From assembly GCA_964384585.1 (NCBI GenBank), contig CAYLME010000208.1, positions 1 through 5,637 of the forward strand: a DNA stretch of 5,637 nt, written 5' to 3'. Made by a program: the position numbers and the translations under genes. Of the stretch, positions 1 to 5,637 are shown in pieces. Below the pieces are notes generated by a model. That model searched no databases. It was given only the letters and a program-made list of their open reading frames with translations, and was not told the origin of the DNA. Source of the DNA: DASTYK01 sp964384585. GTDB lineage: Bacteria; Gemmatimonadota; Gemmatimonadetes; Longimicrobiales; RSA9. Within the stretch, counting starts at the first letter, position 1. Each line of letters begins with the position of its first letter.

Positions 1-1
1 C

Positions 2-130
2 AGCGGTACGGCACGCATCGCGGACATCCCTGCCTGGGACGAGCACGGACGCACGCTCGAGACCGGCCTGCCACATCTTCCAGGCGCGCAGATCGGCATC
101 ATTCTGCCCGCGCGCGACACCGAGGCATGA
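2..130 (+). CDS. 3' end of an unidentified gene (5' truncated)
   Basis: Reading frame 2 is open from the window edge to a TGA at 128-130 and gives 42 residues ending in IILPARDTEA. Third positions are rich in G and C as in the other genes, and the stop overlaps the next gene's ATG as ATGA, which supports this being a real coding end. The tail LPGAQIGIILP, a glycine-containing turn followed by a hydrophobic strand ending in Pro, looks like the last strand of GHKL/HATPase-type ATP-binding domains, which often end in a 'PGT..I.LP' pattern. Such proteins are often paired with STAS-like proteins, so an anti-sigma-factor-like or histidine-kinase-like ATPase is possible. This is a guess from a short tail and the neighbour; the family cannot be fixed from what is visible. 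Confidence 0.6.
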   Translation, partial: SGTARIADIPAWDEHGRTLETGLPHLPGAQIGIILPARDTEA

Positions 131-744
131 GCAGTGGTAGCACGATGACCTACGGTCCGCAGCAGTCGTTCGTCCCGGTCTCGATCGACCTGCATTCGCT
201 CGTGCGCCGCTCGGTCGCCAGCCTGTATTCGCATCTCGTCACCCGACCCACCGGCCGGGCGCTGCGCCTCGGTATCGAGAGCCAGATCGTTGAGCTCGGC
301 GATCGCTGCCTTTCGGTCCTCGACTTCCGCCAGGTCGTCATTCTCGACTACTCCTGTGCCGACGAGGCGGTCGCCAAGCTGGTGCTGCGCTACCTCGAGG
401 ACGACCGCCCGGCCGACGCGTATTTCCTTGCGCGCGGCGTCAGTGATCATCACCTCGACCCGATCGAGGCGGTGCTCGCGCGCTATCATCTCGCGCTCGT
501 CGCCGAAGTGGACGAGCTGGGATTCACGCTGCTCGGCGAGGTCGAGCCGCTCGAGCGCTACGCGTGGCTTGCACTGCAGGAGTTCGGTGTCGCGTCCGTC
601 AACGACATCGCGGCGCGGCTGCATACGGATCCAGCCGCGACGTCCGCAGCATTGTCGTCGCTTGCGAGACGCAGGACGGTGATTCGGAAAGCGGAAAGTC
701 CTCTCTACTGCGCGCTGCCTGCACTCCTGCAGGCATCAGCCTGA
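127..744 (+). CDS. STAS-like domain protein with C-terminal winged-helix-like region
   Basis: This 205-residue soluble protein has no signal peptide or membrane segment. Residues about 18-60 contain a helical stretch with TRPTGRALRLG. Residues 61-90 read as a STAS-type strand-turn-helix: LSVLDFRQVVILDYSCADEA, with DYSCADE where STAS/DUF4325-like proteins have the loop that contacts a kinase or nucleotide. Residues about 95-136 alternate strand and helix, completing an alpha/beta fold. Residues about 141-200 resemble a winged helix, with a helix-turn-helix-like VNDIAARLHTDPAATSAALSSL and a basic RRRTVIRK turn. Known STAS-like proteins act in partner switching, so a regulatory role is inferred; no target is identifiable. 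Its ATG overlaps the preceding stop (ATGA), suggesting translational coupling. An in-frame ATG at 145 is an alternative start. The gene converges with the next one. Confidence 0.8.
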   Translation: MSSGSTMTYGPQQSFVPVSIDLHSLVRRSVASLYSHLVTRPTGRALRLGIESQIVELGDRCLSVLDFRQVVILDYSCADEAVAKLVLRYLEDDRPADAYFLARGVSDHHLDPIEAVLARYHLALVAEVDELGFTLLGEVEPLERYAWLALQEFGVASVNDIAARLHTDPAATSAALSSLARRRTVIRKAESPLYCALPALLQASA

Positions 745-762
745 CCGGGGCGCCGGAGCGAC

Positions 763-1497
763 TCAGCGACCGCGCGGCCGCCTGGGCGCCTGGCCGTCGC
801 GGAGCAGCAGTGCGACGATGCGGTTCGCCGACTTGAGTGCGGCGTACGCACCCGCCTCGACAGCGTCCGGCGTTACCGGATGCGCACCGAACATCGCCAG
901 TGGATGGCGGCCCAGGCGCGGCGACGCGGCACGCGTGCAGACCAGCCCGTAGCTCCGGCCGAACGCCTCCACGACCGATGCTGCCTCGAGCTCGAGTCGG
1001 CCGCCCGCGCCCAGCGCGAGCGTCACCGCCTGCGCCACCGCGGCAGCGCCCGCACGCAGTCGTCCGAGTTCGGTCTCGACCTCCGTACCCCAGCCCACAT
1101 GCTCGTCGCGTCCCATCTGCATGCGTGCGGCGACCGCAACCCGGCCATTGACGGCCTCGATGTCGAGCGCGGCCAGGCGCAGGCGTGGCTCGCCCTGTTG
1201 CACGACCGGGGCATGGCTCGCCCCCGCCGGGTGAAGCTTGTGCCCGGGCAGTGCCTCGATCGGACTGCTCGCGAGCTGTGCAATGCTGATCACGCGCTGA
1301 TCGACCGGCACGCCGAGCCGCTCCTCGAGCAGGTCGCGAACGTCGCGCGCAAGCTCCCGCGGCGTGGGCCCCGCCGTTACCAGAATGTGGACTTCCCGTG
1401 GATGACCGAAGATATCCTCGCGTACGTATGCGCCCACGACAGAGGGCAACTCGCGGAGCGCCGCTTCCGCGGCGGCTTTCGTACTCGTGCGCGTCAT
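763..1497 (-). CDS. Conserved-looking hypothetical protein, two-part alpha/beta
   Basis: This protein of 244 residues (245 if the adjacent GTG at 1498-1500 is used) has no signal peptide or membrane helix. I do not recognise a named family. Residues about 8-75 form a small alpha/beta unit (ELPSVVGAYV, REVHILV, then an amphipathic helix and QRVISIAQL), of a kind I recall in uncharacterised proteins of high-GC bacteria. A Pro/Gly/His linker (about 76-104) leads to a second unit of about 130 residues: RLRLAALDIEAVNGRVAVAA, a helix GAAAVAQAVTLAL, further strands, then TPDAVEAGAYAALKSANRIV. That ending resembles the allosteric/dimerisation domain of LeuA-type synthases, where an 'AS..AY..ALNR'-like helix is typical; this is a resemblance by eye only. 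No Shine-Dalgarno is visible upstream on its strand. Coding bias is normal, and it converges with the STAS-like gene and diverges from the nucleotidyltransferase fusion. Confidence 0.8.
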   Translation of the reverse strand: MTRTSTKAAAEAALRELPSVVGAYVREDIFGHPREVHILVTAGPTPRELARDVRDLLEERLGVPVDQRVISIAQLASSPIEALPGHKLHPAGASHAPVVQQGEPRLRLAALDIEAVNGRVAVAARMQMGRDEHVGWGTEVETELGRLRAGAAAVAQAVTLALGAGGRLELEAASVVEAFGRSYGLVCTRAASPRLGRHPLAMFGAHPVTPDAVEAGAYAALKSANRIVALLLRDGQAPRRPRGR

Positions 1498-1532
1498 CAC
1501 CGCAGAGGTTGAGAGGAGGGCAGGGACGTGGG

Positions 1533-1561
1533 AGAATGCGTCCGGCGCCCCTGTGAGTCAA
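1533..1561 (-). promoter_or_regulatory. Candidate promoter of the minus-strand hypothetical gene
   Basis: Read on the minus strand, TTGACT (1561-1556; five of six matches to the -35 consensus) is followed after 17 bases by CATTCT (1538-1533; three of six matches to the -10 consensus). Transcription would start near 1526 and leave a leader of under 30 bases before the GTG/ATG start. The -35 match and spacing are good and the -10 is weak. The large inverted repeat lies directly upstream. Confidence 0.3.
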
Positions 1562-1570
1562 GGAGAAATT

Positions 1571-1607
1571 TGCCCGCCAGTGCAGCATACCGGTAGCTTG
1601 GCGGGCA
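1571..1607. repeat. Perfect 9-bp inverted repeat in the divergent intergenic region
   Basis: TGCCCGCCA at 1571-1579 is matched exactly by its reverse complement TGGCGGGCA at 1599-1607, with 19 bases between. The interior is also symmetrical: AGC (1584-1586) pairs with GCT (1596-1598) around the 8-bp palindrome TACCGGTA (1588-1595). The element begins about 10 bases upstream of the candidate minus-strand -35 and ends about 60 bases before the fusion gene's start. It could be a binding site shared by the divergent genes, or a stem-loop in the leader of the plus-strand gene. No T-run follows on either strand, so an intrinsic terminator is unlikely. The repeat is seen directly; its function is unknown. 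Confidence 0.75.
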
Positions 1608-1668
1608 CGACGATTGCGCTCGCAGCATGCGCGATTTTCACGTCCTTACCAAATCGGGTGACGCACGC

Positions 1669-4176
1669 ATGAAAGGCGTGATCATGGCGGGCGGCTTCGG
1701 CACCCGCCTCAAGCCACTGACGATCAACCGCCCGAAGCCGATGGTGCCGGTCGCGAACCGGCCGATGATGGAGCACATCGTCGATCTGCTCAAGGCGCAC
1801 GGGATCACCGATCTGGTCTCGATCCTGTACTTCCAGCCGGACCACATCACCTCGTATTTCGGTGACGGCAGTGACTTCGGCGTGCGCATGCAGTACGTCA
1901 CCGCGGAAGCCGATTACGGCACGGCCGGCGCCGTACGCAATGCGACACACCTGCTCGGCGATGAGCGGGTCCTCGTCATCAGCGGCGACGTGCTGACCGA
2001 CTTCGACCTGTCGGAGGCGGTAGCCGCGCACGAGGCGCGCGGCGCCGAATCGTCGATCCTGCTCACGTCCGTCGAGAACCCACTCGCCTTCGGCATCGTC
2101 ATCGTCGATCAGCAGACCGGCCGCATCGAGCGCTTCCTCGAGAAGCCGACCTGGGGCGAGGTCTTCAGCGACACGATCAACACCGGCATCTACCTGCTCG
2201 AACCCGAGGCGCTCCGCAGGATTCCGGAGAAGACGAATTTCGACTTCTCCAAGGACCTGTATCCGCAGATGCTGCGCGACCACGCCGCGCTGTTCGGTCA
2301 CGTCGCCGAAGGCTACTGGCGTGACATCGGCAACATCGAAGAGTACCGCCGCGCGCACGATGACATCCTGCGAGGCAGGGTGAACCTCCGGCTGCGCGGG
2401 GAGAAGCGGTCGACTGGCCGCTGCACGATCTGGGGCGAGCGCGGCGCCATGGTCGGGCACGAGGTACGCTGTCGCGGCACCGTGCTGCTCGGCGCGAACG
2501 TCGAGATCGGAGCAGGCGCCTCGCTGGAGAACGTCATCGTCGGACCCGGAACGAAGATCGGGCCCGGTGCGGACGTGCGCGGCACCGTGCTCTGGGAGAA
2601 CTGCCGCATCGGCCCGAGTGCGCGTATCTCGGAAGCCGTCTGCGGCACCGGCGTCCGCATCGGCGCAGGTGCCGCAATCCGCGAGCGCACGATCGTGGCC
2701 GACAACGCCGAGGTCGGTGCGCGTGCCGTCGTCGGGCCGAACGTCAAGGTCTGGCCCGACAAGGTCGTCGAGGAACGCGCCGCGCTGACGCACTCGCTCA
2801 TCTGGGGCGAAGCATGGGAGCGCAGCCTGTTCACGGGCGCGCGTGTCAGTGGCGTGCCGAACTTCGAGCTCACGCCCGAGATCGCTGCGCGCCTTGCCGG
2901 CGCCTACGGCGCGACGCTCGACCGCGGCGCCTTTGTTGCGACGTCACGCGACAGCGATCGTGCCTCGCGCATGATCAACCGTGCACTCATGACCGGCTTC
3001 ATGTCCGTCGGATGCATGGTCGAGGACCTGCAGGTCATGCCGATCCCGGTCGTGCGTCACGCCGTGCATCACGGCAACGAAGCCGGCGGCATCCACGTCC
3101 GACGCTCGCCATTCGATCCGAAGGTCGTGGACATCCTGTTCTTCGACGCTGACGGCCGCGATCTGCCTCCCGGCAAGACGCAGTCGATCGAACGGCTCTT
3201 CGCGCGCGAGGACTTCCCGCGCGCCGGGCCGGACGGCACGGGCGACCTGAACTTCCCGACACGTGTCGTCGATCGCTACCAGCAGGATTTCCTTGGCAAC
3301 GTCGCCCGCGAGCGCATCGCGGAACGTCGCTTCAATCTCGTGCTCGACTACGCGTACGGCACCACGGTCAACGTGCTGCCGGGCATTCTGGGTGCGCTCG
3401 GCGCCGACAGCGTCAGCCTGGACGCATACGCGGCGCCCGGTCGTCTTTCGCGCAGCGACGACGAGTTCGTGACGGGGCTGCAGCGACTCGGTGGCATCGT
3501 TCGCTCGATCGGCGCGGACACCGGACTCTGGATCGATCCCGGCGGAGAGGTCATCCACCTGGTCGATGACACGGGCGCCCCGCTCACTCCGGATATCGCT
3601 CAGCTCGCCATCGTCGACCTTGCGCTGCAGCACCTCGGTGTGCGCAAGGTCGCACTGCCGGTGACGACGGCCGCGGCCGTCGCCGATCGCGTGCGCGCGA
3701 ATGGTGGCGAGGTCGTATGGACCAAGACCGAGCACCACGCGATGATGGCATCCGCAACCGGCGTGGACATGGTCGCGGGCGCGCGCGGCGAGTTCATCTA
3801 CTCGAACTTCCTGCCTGCGTACGACGGCATGTTTGCCGCCGTGCGGCTGCTCGAGGCTCTTGCGCTCGACGGCCGCCGTCTCAGCGAGGTTGCCCGCGAC
3901 TACCGCCCGATCCACATGCGCCAGGAGCGCGTGGCATGTCCGTGGGGCCGCAAGGGTGCGGTCATGCGGCGGCTGATGGAAGCGACCGAGAACGAAGAAC
4001 GGCAGCTCGTGGACGGTGTGAAGATCTGGCGCAACGAGCGGACCTGGGCGCTCGTCATCCCACACTCCGACAAGCCGTACTTCGTCGTGACGGCGGAGGC
4101 GCCCGACGAGGACAGCGCTGCGGCCCTGGTCGCGGAGTATGCGCGCAACGTCGAACGCTGGCGCGATGACACCTGA
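1669..4176 (+). CDS. Sugar-1-phosphate nucleotidyltransferase / hexapeptide / degenerate phosphomannomutase fusion
   Basis: This 835-residue cytosolic protein resembles the long 'mannose-1-phosphate guanylyltransferase' fusions of Actinobacteria and Cyanobacteria. Residues 1-235 are a nucleotidyltransferase: MAGGFGTRLKPLT (6-18), NRPKP (20-24), DYGTAGAVRNA (82-92), ISGDVLTDFD (104-113), EKPTW (158-162), NTGIY (171-175) and GYWRDIG (215-221). It should join a sugar 1-phosphate to an NTP, releasing diphosphate, to feed glycan synthesis. The sugar and base (GDP-mannose, UDP- or ADP-glucose) cannot be told from sequence. Residues about 264-366 are left-handed beta-helix hexapeptide repeats (IGAGAS, IGPGAD, IGAGAA). 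Residues about 400-835 follow the phosphomannomutase/phosphoglucomutase layout, but its active-site motifs are altered: RRSPFDP (478-484) keeps the serine, while the metal loop reads DPGGE (623-627), the sugar loop GARGEF (704-709) and the phosphate loop PHSDKP (798-803). Mutase activity is therefore doubtful. The ATG at 1669 is chosen because MKGVIMAGG is the canonical family start; an in-frame ATG at 1627 adds 14 unlike residues. It overlaps the next gene by 11 bases. Confidence 0.93.
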   Translation: MKGVIMAGGFGTRLKPLTINRPKPMVPVANRPMMEHIVDLLKAHGITDLVSILYFQPDHITSYFGDGSDFGVRMQYVTAEADYGTAGAVRNATHLLGDERVLVISGDVLTDFDLSEAVAAHEARGAESSILLTSVENPLAFGIVIVDQQTGRIERFLEKPTWGEVFSDTINTGIYLLEPEALRRIPEKTNFDFSKDLYPQMLRDHAALFGHVAEGYWRDIGNIEEYRRAHDDILRGRVNLRLRGEKRSTGRCTIWGERGAMVGHEVRCRGTVLLGANVEIGAGASLENVIVGPGTKIGPGADVRGTVLWENCRIGPSARISEAVCGTGVRIGAGAAIRERTIVADNAEVGARAVVGPNVKVWPDKVVEERAALTHSLIWGEAWERSLFTGARVSGVPNFELTPEIAARLAGAYGATLDRGAFVATSRDSDRASRMINRALMTGFMSVGCMVEDLQVMPIPVVRHAVHHGNEAGGIHVRRSPFDPKVVDILFFDADGRDLPPGKTQSIERLFAREDFPRAGPDGTGDLNFPTRVVDRYQQDFLGNVARERIAERRFNLVLDYAYGTTVNVLPGILGALGADSVSLDAYAAPGRLSRSDDEFVTGLQRLGGIVRSIGADTGLWIDPGGEVIHLVDDTGAPLTPDIAQLAIVDLALQHLGVRKVALPVTTAAAVADRVRANGGEVVWTKTEHHAMMASATGVDMVAGARGEFIYSNFLPAYDGMFAAVRLLEALALDGRRLSEVARDYRPIHMRQERVACPWGRKGAVMRRLMEATENEERQLVDGVKIWRNERTWALVIPHSDKPYFVVTAEAPDEDSAAALVAEYARNVERWRDDT

Positions 4177-5185
4177 GCCGGACGTCCGTCAGCCGTGGGA
4201 CGTGATCGTGATCGGCGCGGGGCCGTGCGGTATCGGCGTAGGCGCGGCCGCGACGGCGGCCGGCGTGCGCTGCCTGCTGATCGACAAGGGGTGCGTCGCA
4301 TCGTCCATCGGGCGTTATCCCACCTTCATGACATTCTTCAGCACGGCCGACAAGCTCGAGATCGGCGGCGTGCCGTTCCTGCCGATCGGCGACAAGCCGA
4401 CGCGCCGTGAAGCGCTGCGCTACTACCAGCGGCTCGTGCCGCACTTCAGCCTCGATGTGCGCCAGTATGAGCGTGTCGTCGCCGTCGAGCAGCGCACTGC
4501 CGGCTTCATCGTGCGCTCGCGTGCGCTGAGCGGCGAGCAGCACCTGCGTGCGGCATCGAATGTCGTCGTCGCCACCGGGTACTTCGATCATCCGAATCTG
4601 CTCGGCGTGCCCGGCGAGCAGCTGCCGAAGGTTCGTCACGATTACCGTGAAGGCCACGACTTCTTTCAGCAGAACGTGGTCGTGGTGGGCGGCGGCAACT
4701 CGGCCGTGGATGCAGCACTCGAGCTCCATCGCTGGGGCGCGCGCGTGACCATCGTGCATTTCCTGCCGCAGCTCGACCCGAACATCAAGCCATGGGTGCG
4801 GCCCGATATCGAGGGGCGCCTGCGTGATGGCTCCATCGAGGCACGCTGGTCCAGCCGCGTCGTCGAGATTCGACCGGAGAGCATCGTCGTCCGCAGCAAG
4901 GATGGCGTGATCGAGGAACTGCCCAACGACTTCGTGCTCGCAATGACCGGCTACACGCCGGACCCGGCGCTGCTGCGCAGCCTGGGTGTGCGCATCGATC
5001 CGGTCACCGGCATACCGGACCACGATCCCGCAACCATGGAGACGGACGTACCCGGCGTGTTCGTCGCAGGTGTCATCGTCGCCGGGAACGACGCGAACAA
5101 GGTATTCATCGAGAACGGTCGGGATCACGGGCCCCGCATCATCCGACGCGTGAGCGCGCGCCGGGCCACCGCCGGCGACATCTAA
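4166..5185 (+). CDS. ypdA: YpdA family bacillithiol disulfide reductase (Bdr-like)
   Basis: This 339-residue soluble FAD/NAD(P)H-dependent oxidoreductase matches the YpdA family, which reduces oxidised bacillithiol with NADPH in thiol redox homeostasis. The FAD-binding motif IGAGPCGIGVG (16-26) carries Cys21, corresponding to the cysteine found important in the Staphylococcus aureus enzyme. Next come SSIGRYPTFMTFFSTADKLE (46-65, family signature), VVVATGYFDHPN (133-144), the NADPH Rossmann motif VVGGGNSAVDAALEL (173-187), IKPW (207-210), AMTGYTPD (259-266) and the C-terminal FAD-contacting METDVPGVFVAGVIVAGN (291-308) with FIENGRDHG. The length fits the family (about 325-340). The ATG at 4166 overlaps the upstream gene's end by 11 bases; an in-frame ATG at 4139 would add nine residues of no family likeness. 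Neither start has a clear Shine-Dalgarno, so coupling to the upstream gene is likely. The bacillithiol substrate is inferred from family; no bsh gene is in the window. Confidence 0.93.
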   Translation: MTPEPDVRQPWDVIVIGAGPCGIGVGAAATAAGVRCLLIDKGCVASSIGRYPTFMTFFSTADKLEIGGVPFLPIGDKPTRREALRYYQRLVPHFSLDVRQYERVVAVEQRTAGFIVRSRALSGEQHLRAASNVVVATGYFDHPNLLGVPGEQLPKVRHDYREGHDFFQQNVVVVGGGNSAVDAALELHRWGARVTIVHFLPQLDPNIKPWVRPDIEGRLRDGSIEARWSSRVVEIRPESIVVRSKDGVIEELPNDFVLAMTGYTPDPALLRSLGVRIDPVTGIPDHDPATMETDVPGVFVAGVIVAGNDANKVFIENGRDHGPRIIRRVSARRATAGDI

Positions 5186-5204
5186 CTCGTCGTGCTGCAA
5201 CGGT

Positions 5205-5233
5205 TTGTGTCAGTTTGACACAGAAGCTATCTT
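5205..5233 (+). promoter_or_regulatory. Candidate promoter of pruA
   Basis: TTGTGT (5205-5210) and TATCTT (5228-5233) are separated by 17 bases, an optimal sigma-70-like spacing. The first three bases of the -35 and four of six in the -10 match consensus. Transcription would start near 5240, about 70 bases before the pruA ATG. The 17-bp palindrome covers the -35 and most of the spacer, as a repressor site often does. A perfect TTGACA at 5215-5220 is also present but has no -10 at the right distance. Confidence 0.35.
5206..5222. promoter_or_regulatory. 17-bp perfect palindrome, probable operator upstream of pruA
   Basis: TGTGTCA-GTT-TGACACA is a perfect dyad with 7-bp arms and a 3-bp centre, 20 bases after the ypdA stop and about 90 bases before pruA. 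The arms are AT-richer than the surrounding DNA, and no T-run follows. It therefore looks more like a dimeric regulator's site than a terminator. Its overlap with the candidate -35 suggests repression of pruA, perhaps in response to proline or a related metabolite. The regulator is not in the window. Confidence 0.55.
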
Positions 5234-5278
5234 CAGGCGTCGGCCGCGCGCCGGCATGCGAGAACGAAATATTCAGTC

Positions 5279-5297
5279 CGGCGACGGCGCGTCGCCG
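5279..5297 (+). other. Hairpin abutting the pruA ribosome binding site
   Basis: CGGCGAC (5279-5285) and GTCGCCG (5291-5297) form a perfect 7-bp GC-rich stem with a 5-base loop. It ends one base before the Shine-Dalgarno-like GGGAG. In the mRNA it could influence ribosome access, but a stem of this size can also arise by chance in GC-rich DNA. Confidence 0.35.
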
Positions 5298-5298
5298 C

Positions 5299-5303
5299 GG
5301 GAG
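5299..5303 (+). promoter_or_regulatory. Ribosome binding site of pruA
   Basis: GGGAG lies seven bases before the ATG at 5311. It is the clearest Shine-Dalgarno-like sequence before any gene in the window, and it fixes the pruA start. Confidence 0.55.
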
Positions 5304-5310
5304 AGACAAC

Positions 5311-5637
5311 ATGGTACCCGAGTTCAAAAACGAGCCGTTCACCGACTTCTCGAAGCCGGAAAACCGCAAGGCGATGGAGCAGGCGCTCGAGCAGGTGCGC
5401 GGCCAGCTCGGCCGCACCTGGCCAATGATCATCGATGGCAAGGAAGTCAGCGACGGCCCGGTCGTCGAAGTGCGAAGCCCGTTCGATCGCTCGATCGTCG
5501 TCGGCTGCACCGTCAAGGGCACGGACGAGCACGCGCGGCAGGCAATCCAGGCAGCGGATCGCGCGTTCCAGACCTGGCAGTACACGGACCCGCGCGAACG
5601 TGCGAGCGGCCTGTTCCGCGCGGCCGCGAAGATCCGC
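5311..5637 (+). CDS. pruA: L-glutamate gamma-semialdehyde (P5C) dehydrogenase, N-terminal part
   Basis: The frame is open to the window end and shows 109 residues of a protein normally about 515 long, so only the N-terminal fifth is visible. The start MVPEFKNEPFTDFSKPENRK is typical of the stand-alone PruA/RocA-type enzymes of Firmicutes, Actinobacteria and Deinococcus (FKNEP.TDFS near residue 5). It continues with the aldehyde dehydrogenase beginning: IIDGKEV (41-47), RSPFDRSIVVG (55-65), then the helix AIQAADRAFQTW (77-88) and RERASGLFRAAAKI (93-106). The enzyme oxidises glutamate semialdehyde to glutamate with NAD+, the last step of proline catabolism, and also acts in arginine/ornithine breakdown. 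The catalytic cysteine and glutamate lie beyond the window. A Shine-Dalgarno seven bases upstream supports the start. The 125-base gap with its own promoter-like elements suggests transcription separate from ypdA. A proline dehydrogenase (putA/prodh) gene may follow, but this cannot be seen. Confidence 0.92.
   Translation, partial: MVPEFKNEPFTDFSKPENRKAMEQALEQVRGQLGRTWPMIIDGKEVSDGPVVEVRSPFDRSIVVGCTVKGTDEHARQAIQAADRAFQTWQYTDPRERASGLFRAAAKIR

Noticed and set aside
741..766. Possible bidirectional terminator between the convergent genes (CTGA...TCAG with CCGG repeats inside)
   Set aside because: The outer arms are only 4 bp and largely reflect the two TGA stops. The inner CCGG stem is short and no T-run is present.
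880..1512. Plus-strand open frame opposite the hypothetical minus-strand gene
   Set aside because: The product is Arg/His-rich with no structure-like pattern, while the minus-strand frame has ordinary amino-acid composition and alternating strand/helix patterns. The minus strand is the coding one.
1560..1596. AAGGAG followed by TTG as a start of a short leader peptide
   Set aside because: The frame stops after eight codons and TTG is an unlikely start; there is no sign of codon selection.
1627..1668. N-terminal 14-residue extension of the fusion protein from the ATG at 1627
   Set aside because: The family begins at MKGVIMAGG, and the extension has no likeness to homologues and no ribosome binding site.
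1558..2793. Long antisense open frame (over 400 codons) opposite the nucleotidyltransferase fusion
   Set aside because: It lies opposite a gene with clear family motifs, its translation is Asp/Arg/Ala-rich without recognisable motifs, and long antisense frames are expected with GC-biased third positions.
2944..4065. Antisense open frame (about 370 codons) opposite the phosphomannomutase-like part
   Set aside because: Same reasoning: it is a shadow of the forward gene, with no start signal and no recognisable motif.
4055..5200. Long antisense open frame (about 380 codons) opposite ypdA
   Set aside because: The plus-strand frame matches YpdA throughout. The antisense product is rich in His and Asp, as expected from complementing common codons, and has no motifs of its own.
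5215..5220. Perfect TTGACA -35 element inside the palindrome
   Set aside because: Seventeen bases downstream is CGTCGG, which is not a -10. TATCTT is only seven bases away, so the TTGTGT/TATCTT pair is the better promoter candidate.

Overview
The window is high-GC DNA with strongly GC-biased third codon positions. It is packed with genes, has no mobile elements, RNA genes or CRISPR, and reads as ordinary chromosome. The gene set is a long nucleotidyltransferase / hexapeptide / phosphomannomutase-like fusion, a YpdA-type bacillithiol disulfide reductase and a Firmicutes/Actinobacteria/Deinococcus-style P5C dehydrogenase. Together with the STAS-like regulator this fits a Gemmatimonadota-like bacterium best, but that is an inference from protein style and other high-GC phyla are not excluded.

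Left part (1-744, + strand): the last 42 codons of an unidentified gene, joined by an ATGA stop/start overlap to a 205-residue protein with a STAS-like region and a C-terminal winged-helix-like region. The two look like a translationally coupled regulatory pair. The second gene converges, across an 18-base gap, with a minus-strand gene (763-1497) for a conserved-looking protein of unknown function.

Middle (1498-1668): a divergent intergenic region. It holds a candidate promoter for the minus-strand gene and a perfect 9-bp inverted repeat enclosing a smaller palindrome, lying between the two outward-facing genes.

Right part (1669-5637, + strand): the 835-residue sugar-nucleotide fusion overlaps by 11 bases a ypdA-like gene, so these two are probably co-transcribed. 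A 125-base gap follows, with a 17-bp perfect palindrome placed over a plausible promoter, a hairpin and a Shine-Dalgarno. Then comes the start of pruA/rocA (L-glutamate gamma-semialdehyde dehydrogenase), cut off by the window end.

I see no clearly new multi-gene system. The points most worth a second look are the fusion protein's phosphomannomutase part, where all four expected active-site motifs are altered, the palindromic operator candidate before pruA, the inverted repeat in the divergent region, and the unknown minus-strand protein.
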